44,111 nucleotides of DNA from Sphingomonas azotifigens NBRC 15497 (GTDB taxonomy: Bacteria > Pseudomonadota > Alphaproteobacteria > Sphingomonadales > Sphingomonadaceae): positions 1 through 44,111 of the forward strand of contig NZ_BCTR01000060.1 in NCBI RefSeq assembly GCF_002091475.1. Reading direction: 5' to 3'. Below the pieces are notes generated by a model. It saw only the letters and a list, made by a program, of their open reading frames with translations, was not told where the DNA came from and did no database searches. A program made the translations under genes and the position numbers. Shown here in pieces: positions 16,953 to 23,956 of the stretch. The stretch's first letter is position 1; each line of letters starts with the position of its first letter.

Positions 16953-18344
16953 TCACCACTCCCTGCCCGCTTCTTGCGCGCGGCGTGCTATCGGGCTGAG
17001 AAGAAACCAGATGATCCGGCGCGACCCGGTATGGATGTCCGCGGTCGCAGCCATTCCAGGACTAAGGACGATGCCGCCGTTTGGCCGCCAGGCCGGATCG
17101 ACGGCGACCCGAGCCTGATAGATGAGGCCGGCCTTCTCGTCCTGGATTGCGTCGCGCGAGAGCCCGATCAACTTGCCCGGAACGGTGCCGTAGCGGGTGA
17201 AGGGAAAGGCTTCGAGTTTCAGTTGCACCGGCTGACCGATGTGGATCTGCCCGACGTCCCGATTTCGAAGCTGTGCCTCCATGACGACACCATCCGCCGC
17301 CGGCACGACCACCATGATCGGGTCGCCTGGCTTCACCACCGCGCCGATCGTATGTATGCTGAGCTGCTGGATGGTTCCGTCAACCGGGCTGCGAAGCTGC
17401 TGCAGGCGACTTCGTTGATTTGCCTTGCGCAACTCCTCGGTGCGCAGGCGGACTTCGTCTTCGGCCTTCGCCAGCGCCGTCGCGACATCCTTGACGAAGG
17501 CGGCGCGTGCCTCGTCCATCTGTTGCGCGAGCGATCCTGCCGTTGCGGCGTAGCGCACCACCCCTTCGGCCTGCACACCGATGCTGCGCTCATGATCGAG
17601 CTGCTGCTGTTCAAGCTCTAGCTGCTGGATCTTTGAATTAAGGCCCTGATCGGTAAGCTTGCGGCGACGCGCGACACGGTCCCGCAACAGCGGCAGCGTG
17701 TCGAAGAGACGGCGGCGCTCCAGCTCCGATGCGCGCGCCTGGGCCAACGCTTCCGCACGCCGCTGGCCCAGGTCGCCGAGCTTGCCGCGGAGCTCCGATA
17801 GCTGGCTATCGATCAGCGCGCGTTGCGTCGCCGCGACGGCCGGATCAGTTCCCGGCGGCGGCGCGAATGCCATGGGCTCTCCGCGCGCGACGCGGAGCAG
17901 CGCCTGCGATCGGGCCGCATCCATGCGGGCCGTGGCGAGGGCGGCCTGCGCCTGCGCAGCTTCCGCGCCCGACTGCGTGGGATCGAGATCGGCGAGAAGC
18001 TGGCCCTTACGCACAAGCTCGCCGTCCCGGACATGGAGGGCGCGGACGACGCCGCCATCCGCGGACTGCACCAGTTGCACATGGCCCGATGGAATGAGCT
18101 TGCCGGGAGCACTCACCACGACATCCATCCGGCCCAGACAGGCCCAAAGGAACGCAGCCGCGACGAATGCGAGCATACCCCACAGGAGGGCGAGCCCGAT
18201 CGGACTCGGCGGGCGCTCAAGAACCTCCAGGGCGGCGGGGAGGAAGGCGTGGTTCTCGGCTTCGGCCTGCCGGGCCCGTCGTCGCTGGGACTCGAGCGCC
18301 CAACTCGCCGTCAGCACCTGCCAGTTGTGGGAAAGCGCATTCAT
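16953..18344 (-). CDS. hlyD: HlyD-type type I secretion adaptor
   Basis: A 463-residue periplasmic adaptor linking an inner-membrane ABC exporter to a TolC-like pore. After about 50 cytoplasmic residues there is one membrane helix (GLALLWGMLAFVAAAFLWAC), then a lipoyl half-motif (VVSAPGKLIPSGHVQLVQS), then a long alanine-, glutamine- and arginine-rich coiled coil (about residues 110-330), the second lipoyl half (LRSPVDGTIQQLSIHTIG) and a beta-barrel with the family stretch GQPVQLKLEAFPFTRYG. Full length and intact. Its ATG overlaps the stop of the upstream exporter gene by four bases. TolC is not in the window. Confidence 0.92.
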   Translation of the reverse strand: MNALSHNWQVLTASWALESQRRRARQAEAENHAFLPAALEVLERPPSPIGLALLWGMLAFVAAAFLWACLGRMDVVVSAPGKLIPSGHVQLVQSADGGVVRALHVRDGELVRKGQLLADLDPTQSGAEAAQAQAALATARMDAARSQALLRVARGEPMAFAPPPGTDPAVAATQRALIDSQLSELRGKLGDLGQRRAEALAQARASELERRRLFDTLPLLRDRVARRRKLTDQGLNSKIQQLELEQQQLDHERSIGVQAEGVVRYAATAGSLAQQMDEARAAFVKDVATALAKAEDEVRLRTEELRKANQRSRLQQLRSPVDGTIQQLSIHTIGAVVKPGDPIMVVVPAADGVVMEAQLRNRDVGQIHIGQPVQLKLEAFPFTRYGTVPGKLIGLSRDAIQDEKAGLIYQARVAVDPAWRPNGGIVLSPGMAATADIHTGSRRIIWFLLSPIARRAQEAGREW

Positions 18345-20574
18345 GCGTTTGCTGCCCGCGGAACCGGCGGTTGCAGGCCCATCTGCTTTGCGTGCAGTTC
18401 GGCATAGCGACCGCCTAGGGAGAGGAGTTCGCCGTGGCTTCCTTCTTCGATGATCCGGCCACCCTCCATGGCAACGATGCGATCGCAGCTGCGCACCGCA
18501 CTGAGCCGGTGCGCGATGATGATCACCGTGCGGCCCTGCGCGATCTCAGCGAGGTTGCGCTGGATGATTTCCTCGCTTTCAGCGTCGAGCGCCGACGTCG
18601 CCTCGTCGAGGATCAGGATCCTGGGGTTGGTAAGCAGCGCCCGCGCAATCGCAATCCGCTGGCGCTGGCCGCCGCTCAAGCTGAGGCCACCTTCGGCCAC
18701 CATCGTATCGTAACCGCGCTCCAGCTTCAGGATGAATTCATGGGCGCCGGCGAGCCGCGCGGCGCGCTCCACGGCCGCCATCGGGATCGCTGGACTGGAC
18801 AGCGCGATATTCTCGCGCACGGTTCGGTTGAACAGGCGGTTTTCCTGAAGGACTACGCCGATCTGGCGTCTTAGCCAGCGCGGATCGACCTGAGCGAGGT
18901 CGATGCCGTCGACCAGCACGCGACCGCCATCGGGCGTGTGAAGGGCCTGGATAAGCCGCGTCAGGGTAGATTTGCCCGAACCCGACGAACCGACGATGCC
19001 AAGCTGTTCGCCCGGGGCGATGGTCAGTCGGACGTCACGCAGCACCTCGGGCGCGCCGGGCGCATAGCGAAACGTGACGCCGTCAAACGCGATCGCGCCC
19101 TGGATCGAGGGCAGAGTCGATCGGCTCGGGTCGAATTGCGGCTCCGTCGGGGTGTTGAGGATGTCCCCCAACCGATCGACCGCGATCCGCACCTGTTGGA
19201 AGCTCTGCGCGAGCTGGGCGAGACGCAGCACCGGTCCGGATACGCGACCGGCAAGCATGTTGAAGGCGACCAGTTCGCCGACCGTCATCTCGCCGCTCAT
19301 GACCGCCTTCGCGCCCACGAACAGGAGAGTCGCGCTGCACAGCTTCGAGACGAGCTGGACGCCTTCGGAACCCCAGTTCGCAATCTGGAGAGCCTGAAAA
19401 CTGGACCTGACATAGCCGGCGAGTTGCCGTTCCCAACGCTGCTGAAATGCCGGCTCGACGGCCATGGCCTTGGCCGTCTCGATATTGCTGATCGATTCCA
19501 CGAGGAACGACTGGTTGTCAGAACCGCGCTGAAACTTTTCGTCTAGCCGGCGCTTGAGGACGGGTGCGAGTGTCCAGAGGGTCGCGACGTAGCAGGGCAG
19601 GCTGAGGACGACGACCAACAGCAGGACTGGCGAATAGATGTACATCACGACAAGGAAGACGACGGTGAACAGGCCGTCGATCACCACAGTCACCGATGAC
19701 GAGGTGAGGAATTCCCGGATCGTCTCCAGCTCACGCACCCGGGCTACGCTGTCGCCCACGCGGCGCGCGGCAAAATAGGCCATCGGCAGCCCCAGAAGGT
19801 GACGATAGAGCCGAGCGCCGAGTTCGACATCGACCCGCGAAGTGGTGTGGCTGAACAGCCAGGTGCGGCCCGCGCCAATGAAAAACTCGAACACCGATAC
19901 GGTGACGAAGGCAACGAACAACACGTCCAGGGTCGAGAGCGTCCGATGGGCCAGCACCTTGTCGATAATGACCTGGAAGAGCATCGGCGAAATCAGCGCG
20001 AGCAGCTGCAGGAAGAAGAGGCCAGCAGCACCTGGCCGATGAGGTGCCGGTAGCGGACCAGCGCGGGAATGAACCACGCAATATCGAAATTGCGCAGACC
20101 ACCGGCCAGGGCCTCCCGGGTCGTCATCAGTAGCAAAACGCCACGCGCGGTTGGAGCAGCGCCTTCGCCGAGCCATTCCGCACGAAACGCCTCGAGCGTC
20201 AGGATCTCGGCCTCACCCGCACCGCACGCGACGGGTCGGTGAATCAGAAGCTGGTCACCGTCGATGCGCGCGATCACGCGATAACTATCGTCGTGCATTT
20301 GCGCGATCGCCGGCAGGGGCTGTCTGGAAAGTTTCCCCGGCAAGACGTTCACCGTGCGGGCCTTTGCCCCTGCCTGATTTGCTAGTCGGACAAACTCGAA
20401 CGGCTCGGGTGCCGGGATATCGCCAAGCGCGTGGCGGAGCTGATCCTCATCGGCGGGAATCTGATGAAAATTGAGGAGCAGCGTCAGGCACGCCAATCCT
20501 GACTCAAGGCGATCCTGTCCGCTCGCGTCGGCGCTTGCGGACCGCGCAATCTCTTCGTCTTCAGACAACGACAC
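18341..20574 (-). pseudogene. hlyB: HlyB-like type I secretion ABC exporter, frameshifted
   Basis: Reads as two overlapping frames that together give a protein of about 744 residues aligning with HlyB along its length. Residues 1-150 are a C39-like peptidase domain in which the catalytic Cys is replaced (LESGLACL instead of DCG..CL) and the active His is missing, so it would dock an unprocessed RTX-type cargo rather than cut a leader. Then come the membrane domain (LISPMLFQVIIDKVLAHR, TSRVDVELGARLYRHLLGLP) and the ATPase with GSSGSGKST, LSGGQRQRIAIARALL, LILDEATSALD and an AHRLS H-loop. The frames join at 20011-20022, where one missing base breaks VLLAS-FFLQLLALIS. If real, no functional exporter is made. 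The start is GTG at 20574 or, with better spacing, TTG at 20568. Confidence 0.82.
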
Positions 20575-20585
20575 CCCCCGGCACC

Positions 20586-20611
20586 GCCTGAATCAAAGAC
20601 CCGATTCAGGC
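20586..20611 (-). terminator. Hairpin at the end of the fragment upstream of hlyB
   Basis: GCCTGAATC pairs with GATTCAGGC across an eight-base loop. On the minus strand it begins at the stop codon of the coding fragment 20606-20695, and hlyB starts 12 bases beyond it. It may be an attenuator or weak terminator between the lost gene and hlyB; no T-run follows. Confidence 0.4.
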
Positions 20612-20695
20612 CAACTCCTCGGCTATCGTATCGAAGGATTTTGGTGGGACGCTCGTAAAAACCCGAGCGATGCGAGATTTATTCGGTCTATTGCT
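20606..20695 (-). pseudogene. C-terminal fragment of an interrupted gene
   Basis: Between the IS element and hlyB a frame reads 29 residues and stops: NRPNKSRIARVFTSVPPKSF then DTIAEELA. It looks coding and is cut exactly at the IS boundary. The gene would have lain directly upstream of hlyB on the same strand. I do not recognise it, and it lacks the glycine-rich repeats of an RTX cargo. Confidence 0.4.
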
Positions 20696-20721
20696 TGACG
20701 TGCTCCCCTTTTCTCCTCCAC

Positions 20722-21639
20722 TCATAAGTAGAGTCCGGGGCTGCCAGGATGCCCTGGCGGGTGGGTTTGCACAACGCGCTTGGCGGCATCGGCGGGCGTC
20801 AGCCCGCCTATGCCGCTATGCGGCCGCACATGGTTGTAGTCGTTTCGCCAGTTGCTCAGCACCGAGCGGGCATGGCTCAGCGAGGCGAACAGCGTCTCGT
20901 TCAGGCACTCGTCGCGCAAGCGACCGTTGAAGCTCTCGATGTAGCCATTTTGCTGCGGCTTGCCCGGCGCGATGTAATGCCACTCGATCTGCCGGTCCTG
21001 CGCCCAGCGCAGGATCGCCAGGCTGGTCAGTTCGGTCCCGTTGTCGCTGACGATCATCAGGGGCCTGCCGCGCACCGCGATGATCGCGTCGAGCTCGCGA
21101 GCAACACGAGCGCCCGACAGCGAGGTATCCACCACCAGCGCCAGGTTCTCCCGCGTGAAGTCATCGACGACGGCAAGGATGCGGATGCGCCGGCTGCACA
21201 CCAGCGTATCGCTCACAAAGTCCAGGCTCCACCGCTGGTTCGGCCCCTGCGGGTGCGCCATCGGCGCCCGCGTGCCCATCGCTCGTTTGCGGCCGCGCCG
21301 ACGACGCACCCGCAAATTCTCCTCGCGATACAGCCGCAGCAGTTTCTTGTGGTTCATGACGATGCCTTCGCGGGCGAGCATGATCCCCAGCCGCCGATAG
21401 CCGAACCGACGGCGCTCAAGCGCGATCTCGCGAAGCCGCGACCGCAGGTCGCCATCATCACTACGCCGATGCGCATAGCGCATCGACGACCGATCCACGC
21501 TCAGAATGGCGCATCCCTCCGCAGCCTTTCCAACGATGCTTCGCATCGCTGGAACCTTGGGCTGCTCCGCCCGACGCTCGCTGATGCCGAAGGTCTGCCG
21601 AACATCCTCGACAGCCCTTCGCCGAGCGGCAGGCTTCAC
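20722..21639 (-). CDS. IS3-family transposase OrfB (DDE integrase core)
   Basis: This is the catalytic half of the transposase. The HTH_21 region is VDRSSMRYAHR, and the integrase core has QRWSLDFVSDTL (first Asp), LMIVSDNGTELTS (second Asp) and QQNGYIESFNGRLRDECLNE (Glu), giving an intact DDE triad. It is made either from the GTG at 21639 or, as usual in the family, by a -1 frameshift from OrfA. Compared with relatives, which read continuously from SERRA into CAILSVDRSS, this copy has 18 extra residues (EQPKVPAMRSIVGKAAEG) encoded by a palindromic insertion, which may impair it. Confidence 0.9.
   Translation of the reverse strand: MKPAARRRAVEDVRQTFGISERRAEQPKVPAMRSIVGKAAEGCAILSVDRSSMRYAHRRSDDGDLRSRLREIALERRRFGYRRLGIMLAREGIVMNHKKLLRLYREENLRVRRRRGRKRAMGTRAPMAHPQGPNQRWSLDFVSDTLVCSRRIRILAVVDDFTRENLALVVDTSLSGARVARELDAIIAVRGRPLMIVSDNGTELTSLAILRWAQDRQIEWHYIAPGKPQQNGYIESFNGRLRDECLNETLFASLSHARSVLSNWRNDYNHVRPHSGIGGLTPADAAKRVVQTHPPGHPGSPGLYL
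21514..21567 (-). repeat. 54-bp in-frame palindromic insertion in the transposase
   Basis: The insertion adds exactly 18 codons without a stop. Positions 21521-21565 fold into a hairpin: GCAGCC with GGCTGC at the base, TTCCA with TGGAA in the middle, and CGATGC with GCATCG around a GAA loop. The design, a short palindrome inserted in frame and tolerated within a coding gene, recalls rickettsial palindromic elements. Confidence 0.6.
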
Positions 21640-21902
21640 CAGTTTTTTGCGGCAACTTCCTTCAGCACCGCATTGTCGAGCATCGCATCGGCCAGCAGCC
21701 GCTTCAGCCGCGCATTCTCGTCCTCGAGCACCTTCAGCTTGCGCGCCTGCGACACGTCCATGCCGCCGTACGTCGCCTTCCATTTGTAAAACGTCGCGCT
21801 GCTTACACCGTGCTTCCGGCACACATCCGCCGTCGACGTGCCGGCCTCCTGCTCGCGCAGTATCCCGATGATCTGCTCTTCCGTAAACCTGCTGCGCTTC
21901 AT
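21636..21902 (-). CDS. IS3-family OrfA (HTH protein)
   Basis: An 88-residue DNA-binding half of the transposase: MKRSRFTEEQIIGILREQ, the helix-turn-helix TADVCRKHGVSSATFYKWK and a leucine-zipper tail with LKVLEDENARLKRLLAD. The ATG lies about 60 bases inside the right inverted repeat. It ends AAKNW followed by TGA, within the slippery overlap with OrfB. It supplies the terminal-repeat-binding part of the fused transposase. Confidence 0.92.
   Translation of the reverse strand: MKRSRFTEEQIIGILREQEAGTSTADVCRKHGVSSATFYKWKATYGGMDVSQARKLKVLEDENARLKRLLADAMLDNAVLKEVAAKNW
21642..21648 (-). other. A6C slippery heptamer for -1 frameshifting
   Basis: On the minus strand AAAAAAC lies four bases before the orfA stop, in the phase A AAA AAC. 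Slipping back one base leads straight into OrfB (KKLVKPAARRR). This is the standard way IS3-family elements make the OrfAB transposase. Confidence 0.75.
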
Positions 21903-21963
21903 CTCCGTCCTCCTTGATCGAGGACTCTACCTCAAACTGGAGGAGTTGCAGGGGAGCACGTCA

Positions 21964-22102
21964 GGATGTCTGCATCGAGCCGAATCACTCCGTCAACCGA
22001 AGTCGGATCGCCGCCTTTGATAAGGCGACCGTCTGAGAGGAATGGAGTACGCCGCCTGAAGATGAGCGAACCGGGCTCTTCAACGGCGCTTTCAATCCCA
22101 TT
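21964..22102 (-). pseudogene. Coding fragment between tRNA-Val and the IS
   Basis: A frame of 46 codons runs straight into the IS end, reading AVEEPGSLIFRRRTPFLSDG then RLIKGGDPTSVDGVIRLDAD. Its composition and codon pattern look coding. It is cut by the IS at 21963 and has no standard start codon on the right, only a TAA at 22103-22105. Its frame does not match the fragment left of the IS, so the two are either different genes or one gene with a deleted middle. I do not recognise the family. A CGCCTT/AAGGCG hairpin lies within it. Confidence 0.4.
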
Positions 22103-22153
22103 TTAAGGGTGGGCGAATCCCAGTATCAGGTTGTGCCAGTGCGGGCCGCGGGA

Positions 22154-22229
22154 TGGTGGGCGGTGACGGGCTCGAACCGCCGACCCTCTCGGTGTAAACG
22201 AGATGCTCTACCAACTGAGCTAACCGCCC
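22154..22229 (-). tRNA. tRNA-Val (anticodon UAC)
   Basis: A complete 76-base cloverleaf including an encoded CCA. The acceptor stem is GGGCGGT with ACCGCCC, the D-arm reads AGCTCAGTTGGTAGAGC, the anticodon stem-loop is TCTCG-TTTACAC-CGAGA with UAC in the loop, and the T-arm contains GGTTCGAGCC. It reads GUA and related valine codons. Its 3' end faces the accessory island, the usual orientation for an integration site, but no integrase or repeated 3' end was found. Confidence 0.97.
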
Positions 22230-22247
22230 GGTCGCCCGGAAGCGGCG

Positions 22248-22275
22248 GATGTACGCGATTTGTGATCGGGGTCAA
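22248..22275 (-). promoter_or_regulatory. Promoter of tRNA-Val
   Basis: On the minus strand TTGACC (22275-22270) and TACATC (22253-22248) are separated by 16 bases, placing transcription start about a dozen bases before the mature 5' end. The leader is GC-rich, as expected for a stringently controlled tRNA promoter. Confidence 0.65.
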
Positions 22276-22347
22276 CACTCGTTTTGCGGAATTGCGCGCA
22301 GGCCTGGGGCCCGATCTCCCGTCGCCGGCACAACGACCGGGCGAGGC

Positions 22348-22524
22348 TCACGTCCAGTCGTCCGCCAGGCATCGCTCACACACTTGCTCGCCATCGCGCA
22401 CCGGACGGTAGCCGCAATCGGCGCAGGTGCGCGACTTCCCCTTTTCATCCGCGAACAGCAGGGCACCACCCACGATTGCTGCGATGATCAGGATCGCAAG
22501 GACGGTTTCGACAGCGTCATTCAT
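22348..22524 (-). CDS. 58-residue membrane protein with a zinc ribbon
   Basis: A small gene reading MNDAVETVLAILIIAAIVGG, then a short linker and a two-knuckle zinc ribbon: TCADCGYRP followed by VCERCLADDW, so CxxC, about 13 residues, CxxC. The first 25 residues form one membrane helix, and the ribbon would be cytoplasmic. GGGGAG lies seven bases before the ATG, a good ribosome site. It lies 118 bases upstream of the tRNA on the same strand and may be cotranscribed with nothing else. The function is unknown; resemblance to DUF2116- or zinc-ribbon-type small proteins is only in form. Confidence 0.72.
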   Translation of the reverse strand: MNDAVETVLAILIIAAIVGGALLFADEKGKSRTCADCGYRPVRDGEQVCERCLADDWT

Positions 22525-22884
22525 GGAGTTGCTCCCCGAGTTGCGAATAAGTGAATATAAGACAATATAATCAATATCTTACCGCAGGATCAGTGGCACT
22601 ACCGCGCCTATGCTGCGCGCACAATCTCGCTGACGGAGCCATCGTCGAAGCGGCTCCGCCTTCTGCCTTGTTGCGGTTGTCGCGCGATCCGCGCCCTGCA
22701 ATGGCCCGCGCATGGCCAGCAGCGCCGCGGCGCGCTCGCAGGGAGGCGATTCCGGTCTTCGGAAAGGCGCCCGCGAAACCGGTGTTCGTTTCTCTCGGTG
22801 TGAACGAGAGGCTTTGCCGACTCGGTGAACCGCCCGCGCGCTGCCCCGGGGGCGGCAGTCACTGCCGCGCGCGGACGGATCGCC
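22525..22884. other. Spacer without a protein gene
   Basis: 360 bases between the small zinc-ribbon gene and the winged-helix gene. An AT-rich stretch near 22545-22575 may hold the promoter of the zinc-ribbon gene. The half tRNA at 22792-22836 is the only other structure seen. The open frames here look like chance frames of GC-rich DNA. Confidence 0.5.
22792..22836 (-). pseudogene. Decayed 5' half of a tRNA-Val-like gene (anticodon CAC)
   Basis: These 45 bases align without gaps to the 5' part of the intact tRNA-Val, 35 of 45 identical, including the acceptor start GGGCGG, part of the D-loop and the anticodon stem TCTCG/CGAGA. The loop reads TTCACAC, giving anticodon CAC. The D-stem pairing is broken, and beyond the anticodon arm there is no T-arm or matching acceptor strand, so it cannot be a functional tRNA. 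Confidence 0.5.
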
Positions 22885-23826
22885 TTACACGATCGACAGC
22901 CCCGCCCGTCGCACCGCCGCGATGTAATCGAGCAGCCCGCCGCGCGCCTTGGCGCTCAGGCCGATATAGGCGCGCCGCCGATCCTTGGGGTCGGCCTCGC
23001 GCTGGAACAGTCCGGCTTCGTTGAGCGTGCCGATCCAGCGCAGCGCGGTCGTCGGCGGCACCGCCGCGGCGATGCACAGGCTGGAAACCGGCACCTTGCG
23101 GTCCTCCAGTTCCGCTGCCAGCAGATCGAGCAGCATGTCCCAGGCCGGGTCCGCGAACAGGTCGCCCTGGAAGAACTCGGACCGAAGCCGGCGCGCACGG
23201 ATCACTCGGCGGAGCTCCGGCGCGGTGATTTCCGCCGTGGCGGTGTCGGTCCGGAACGGGGTGGCGTCGTTGCGGAGCCCCGCCGTGCGATCGGTACCGG
23301 CGCCGCGCGTCAGCCGCGCGAGCGAGTCGGCGATCCGCGCGACCTCCTCCTGGAAGCGGCGCATCCGCATCACATCGTCCTCGGCGGCGATGTCGAACAG
23401 CCGGGCGCTCATCGGGCGCGAGAAAATCGCCGCGCCGACCCGGTCCGCCTCGGACGGCTTGCATTGCAACGCGGCATGGCCCGGCAACAGGCTTGCCGCG
23501 AGATCGAGCTGCTCGGGCAGCATCGTGGCGATCAGCGGAAGGCGGCGGTCTTCGGCGATGGCCCCCAGCCGGATCAGCAGCGGTTCCAGCATCGTCTCGG
23601 CGATGCCGTCGCCTTCGATCAGCAGCAGTCGCACCCCATCGAGAATGGATGCATCCGATAATGCCTCGGTCGCGCCGACCGCTTCGCGAAGACGAAACCC
23701 CGCGCGGTTCGCCGCCTGGCAAGCTTCGATTCGCGCATCTCCAGGTTCCGCAACGACAAGCGCGACCTGCACATCGATGTCATACCGAAGTGTGGCAACA
23801 TCCCTTACGACTGGCGCCTCGTACAT
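22885..23826 (-). CDS. Winged-helix (MarR-like) DNA-binding protein
   Basis: A 313-residue protein with two parts. Residues 20-125 resemble a degenerate receiver-like alpha/beta domain (VALVVAEPGD, then LLLIEGDGIAETML, then LPLIATMLPE) without a clear phosphoacceptor Asp. Residues about 210-313 form a winged helix: GDLFADPAWDMLLDLLAAEL, then VPPTTALRWIGTLNEAGL as recognition helix, and DRRRAYIGLSAKAR as the wing, a typical MarR arrangement. Between them is a polar linker. The ligand and targets are unknown. A near-perfect 24-base palindrome lies about 40 bases upstream of the start and may be its own operator. Confidence 0.78.
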   Translation of the reverse strand: MYEAPVVRDVATLRYDIDVQVALVVAEPGDARIEACQAANRAGFRLREAVGATEALSDASILDGVRLLLIEGDGIAETMLEPLLIRLGAIAEDRRLPLIATMLPEQLDLAASLLPGHAALQCKPSEADRVGAAIFSRPMSARLFDIAAEDDVMRMRRFQEEVARIADSLARLTRGAGTDRTAGLRNDATPFRTDTATAEITAPELRRVIRARRLRSEFFQGDLFADPAWDMLLDLLAAELEDRKVPVSSLCIAAAVPPTTALRWIGTLNEAGLFQREADPKDRRRAYIGLSAKARGGLLDYIAAVRRAGLSIV

Positions 23827-23867
23827 ACTTCCCCCTATGGTTCGGCATCTGTTCTCGAAGATGCCGC

Positions 23868-23891
23868 GTCACTCCGAAATGGCGGAGTCAC
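23868..23891. promoter_or_regulatory. Operator-like palindrome upstream of the winged-helix gene
   Basis: ACTCCG and CGGAGT flank a six-base centre (AAATGG), and the symmetry extends outwards to GTCACTCCG/CGGAGTCAC with one mismatch. Position and symmetry fit autoregulation by the adjacent MarR-like protein. Confidence 0.4.
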
Positions 23892-23956
23892 TTTAGATCC
23901 GTTCCGGAGGGATGTACCGCGGGGGACGGCACCTTGCTCCGAACCGGAGGCGATGG

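Larger units (their letters stand above)
20696..21963 (-). mobile_element. IS3-family insertion sequence, IS407-like group
   Basis: A complete 1268-bp element bounded by imperfect inverted repeats of about 41-42 bases, both beginning TGACGTGCTCCCCT and ending TAGAGTCC. It encodes the two usual overlapping frames with a frameshift signal. The bases outside the ends (left TTGCT, right GGATG) show no 3-4 base target duplication, so either a deletion or recombination has occurred since insertion. Coding fragments abut both ends. Confidence 0.9.

Noticed and set aside
20011..20022. Programmed frameshift in the HlyB-like gene
   Set aside because: No slippery heptamer in the right phase and no family precedent. 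A mutation or sequencing error is simpler.
21985..22101. A 38-codon ATG-started frame (MGLKAPLKSP...) right of the IS
   Set aside because: The overlapping frame of 46 codons has more protein-like composition and is cut by the IS, so the ATG frame is probably a shadow.
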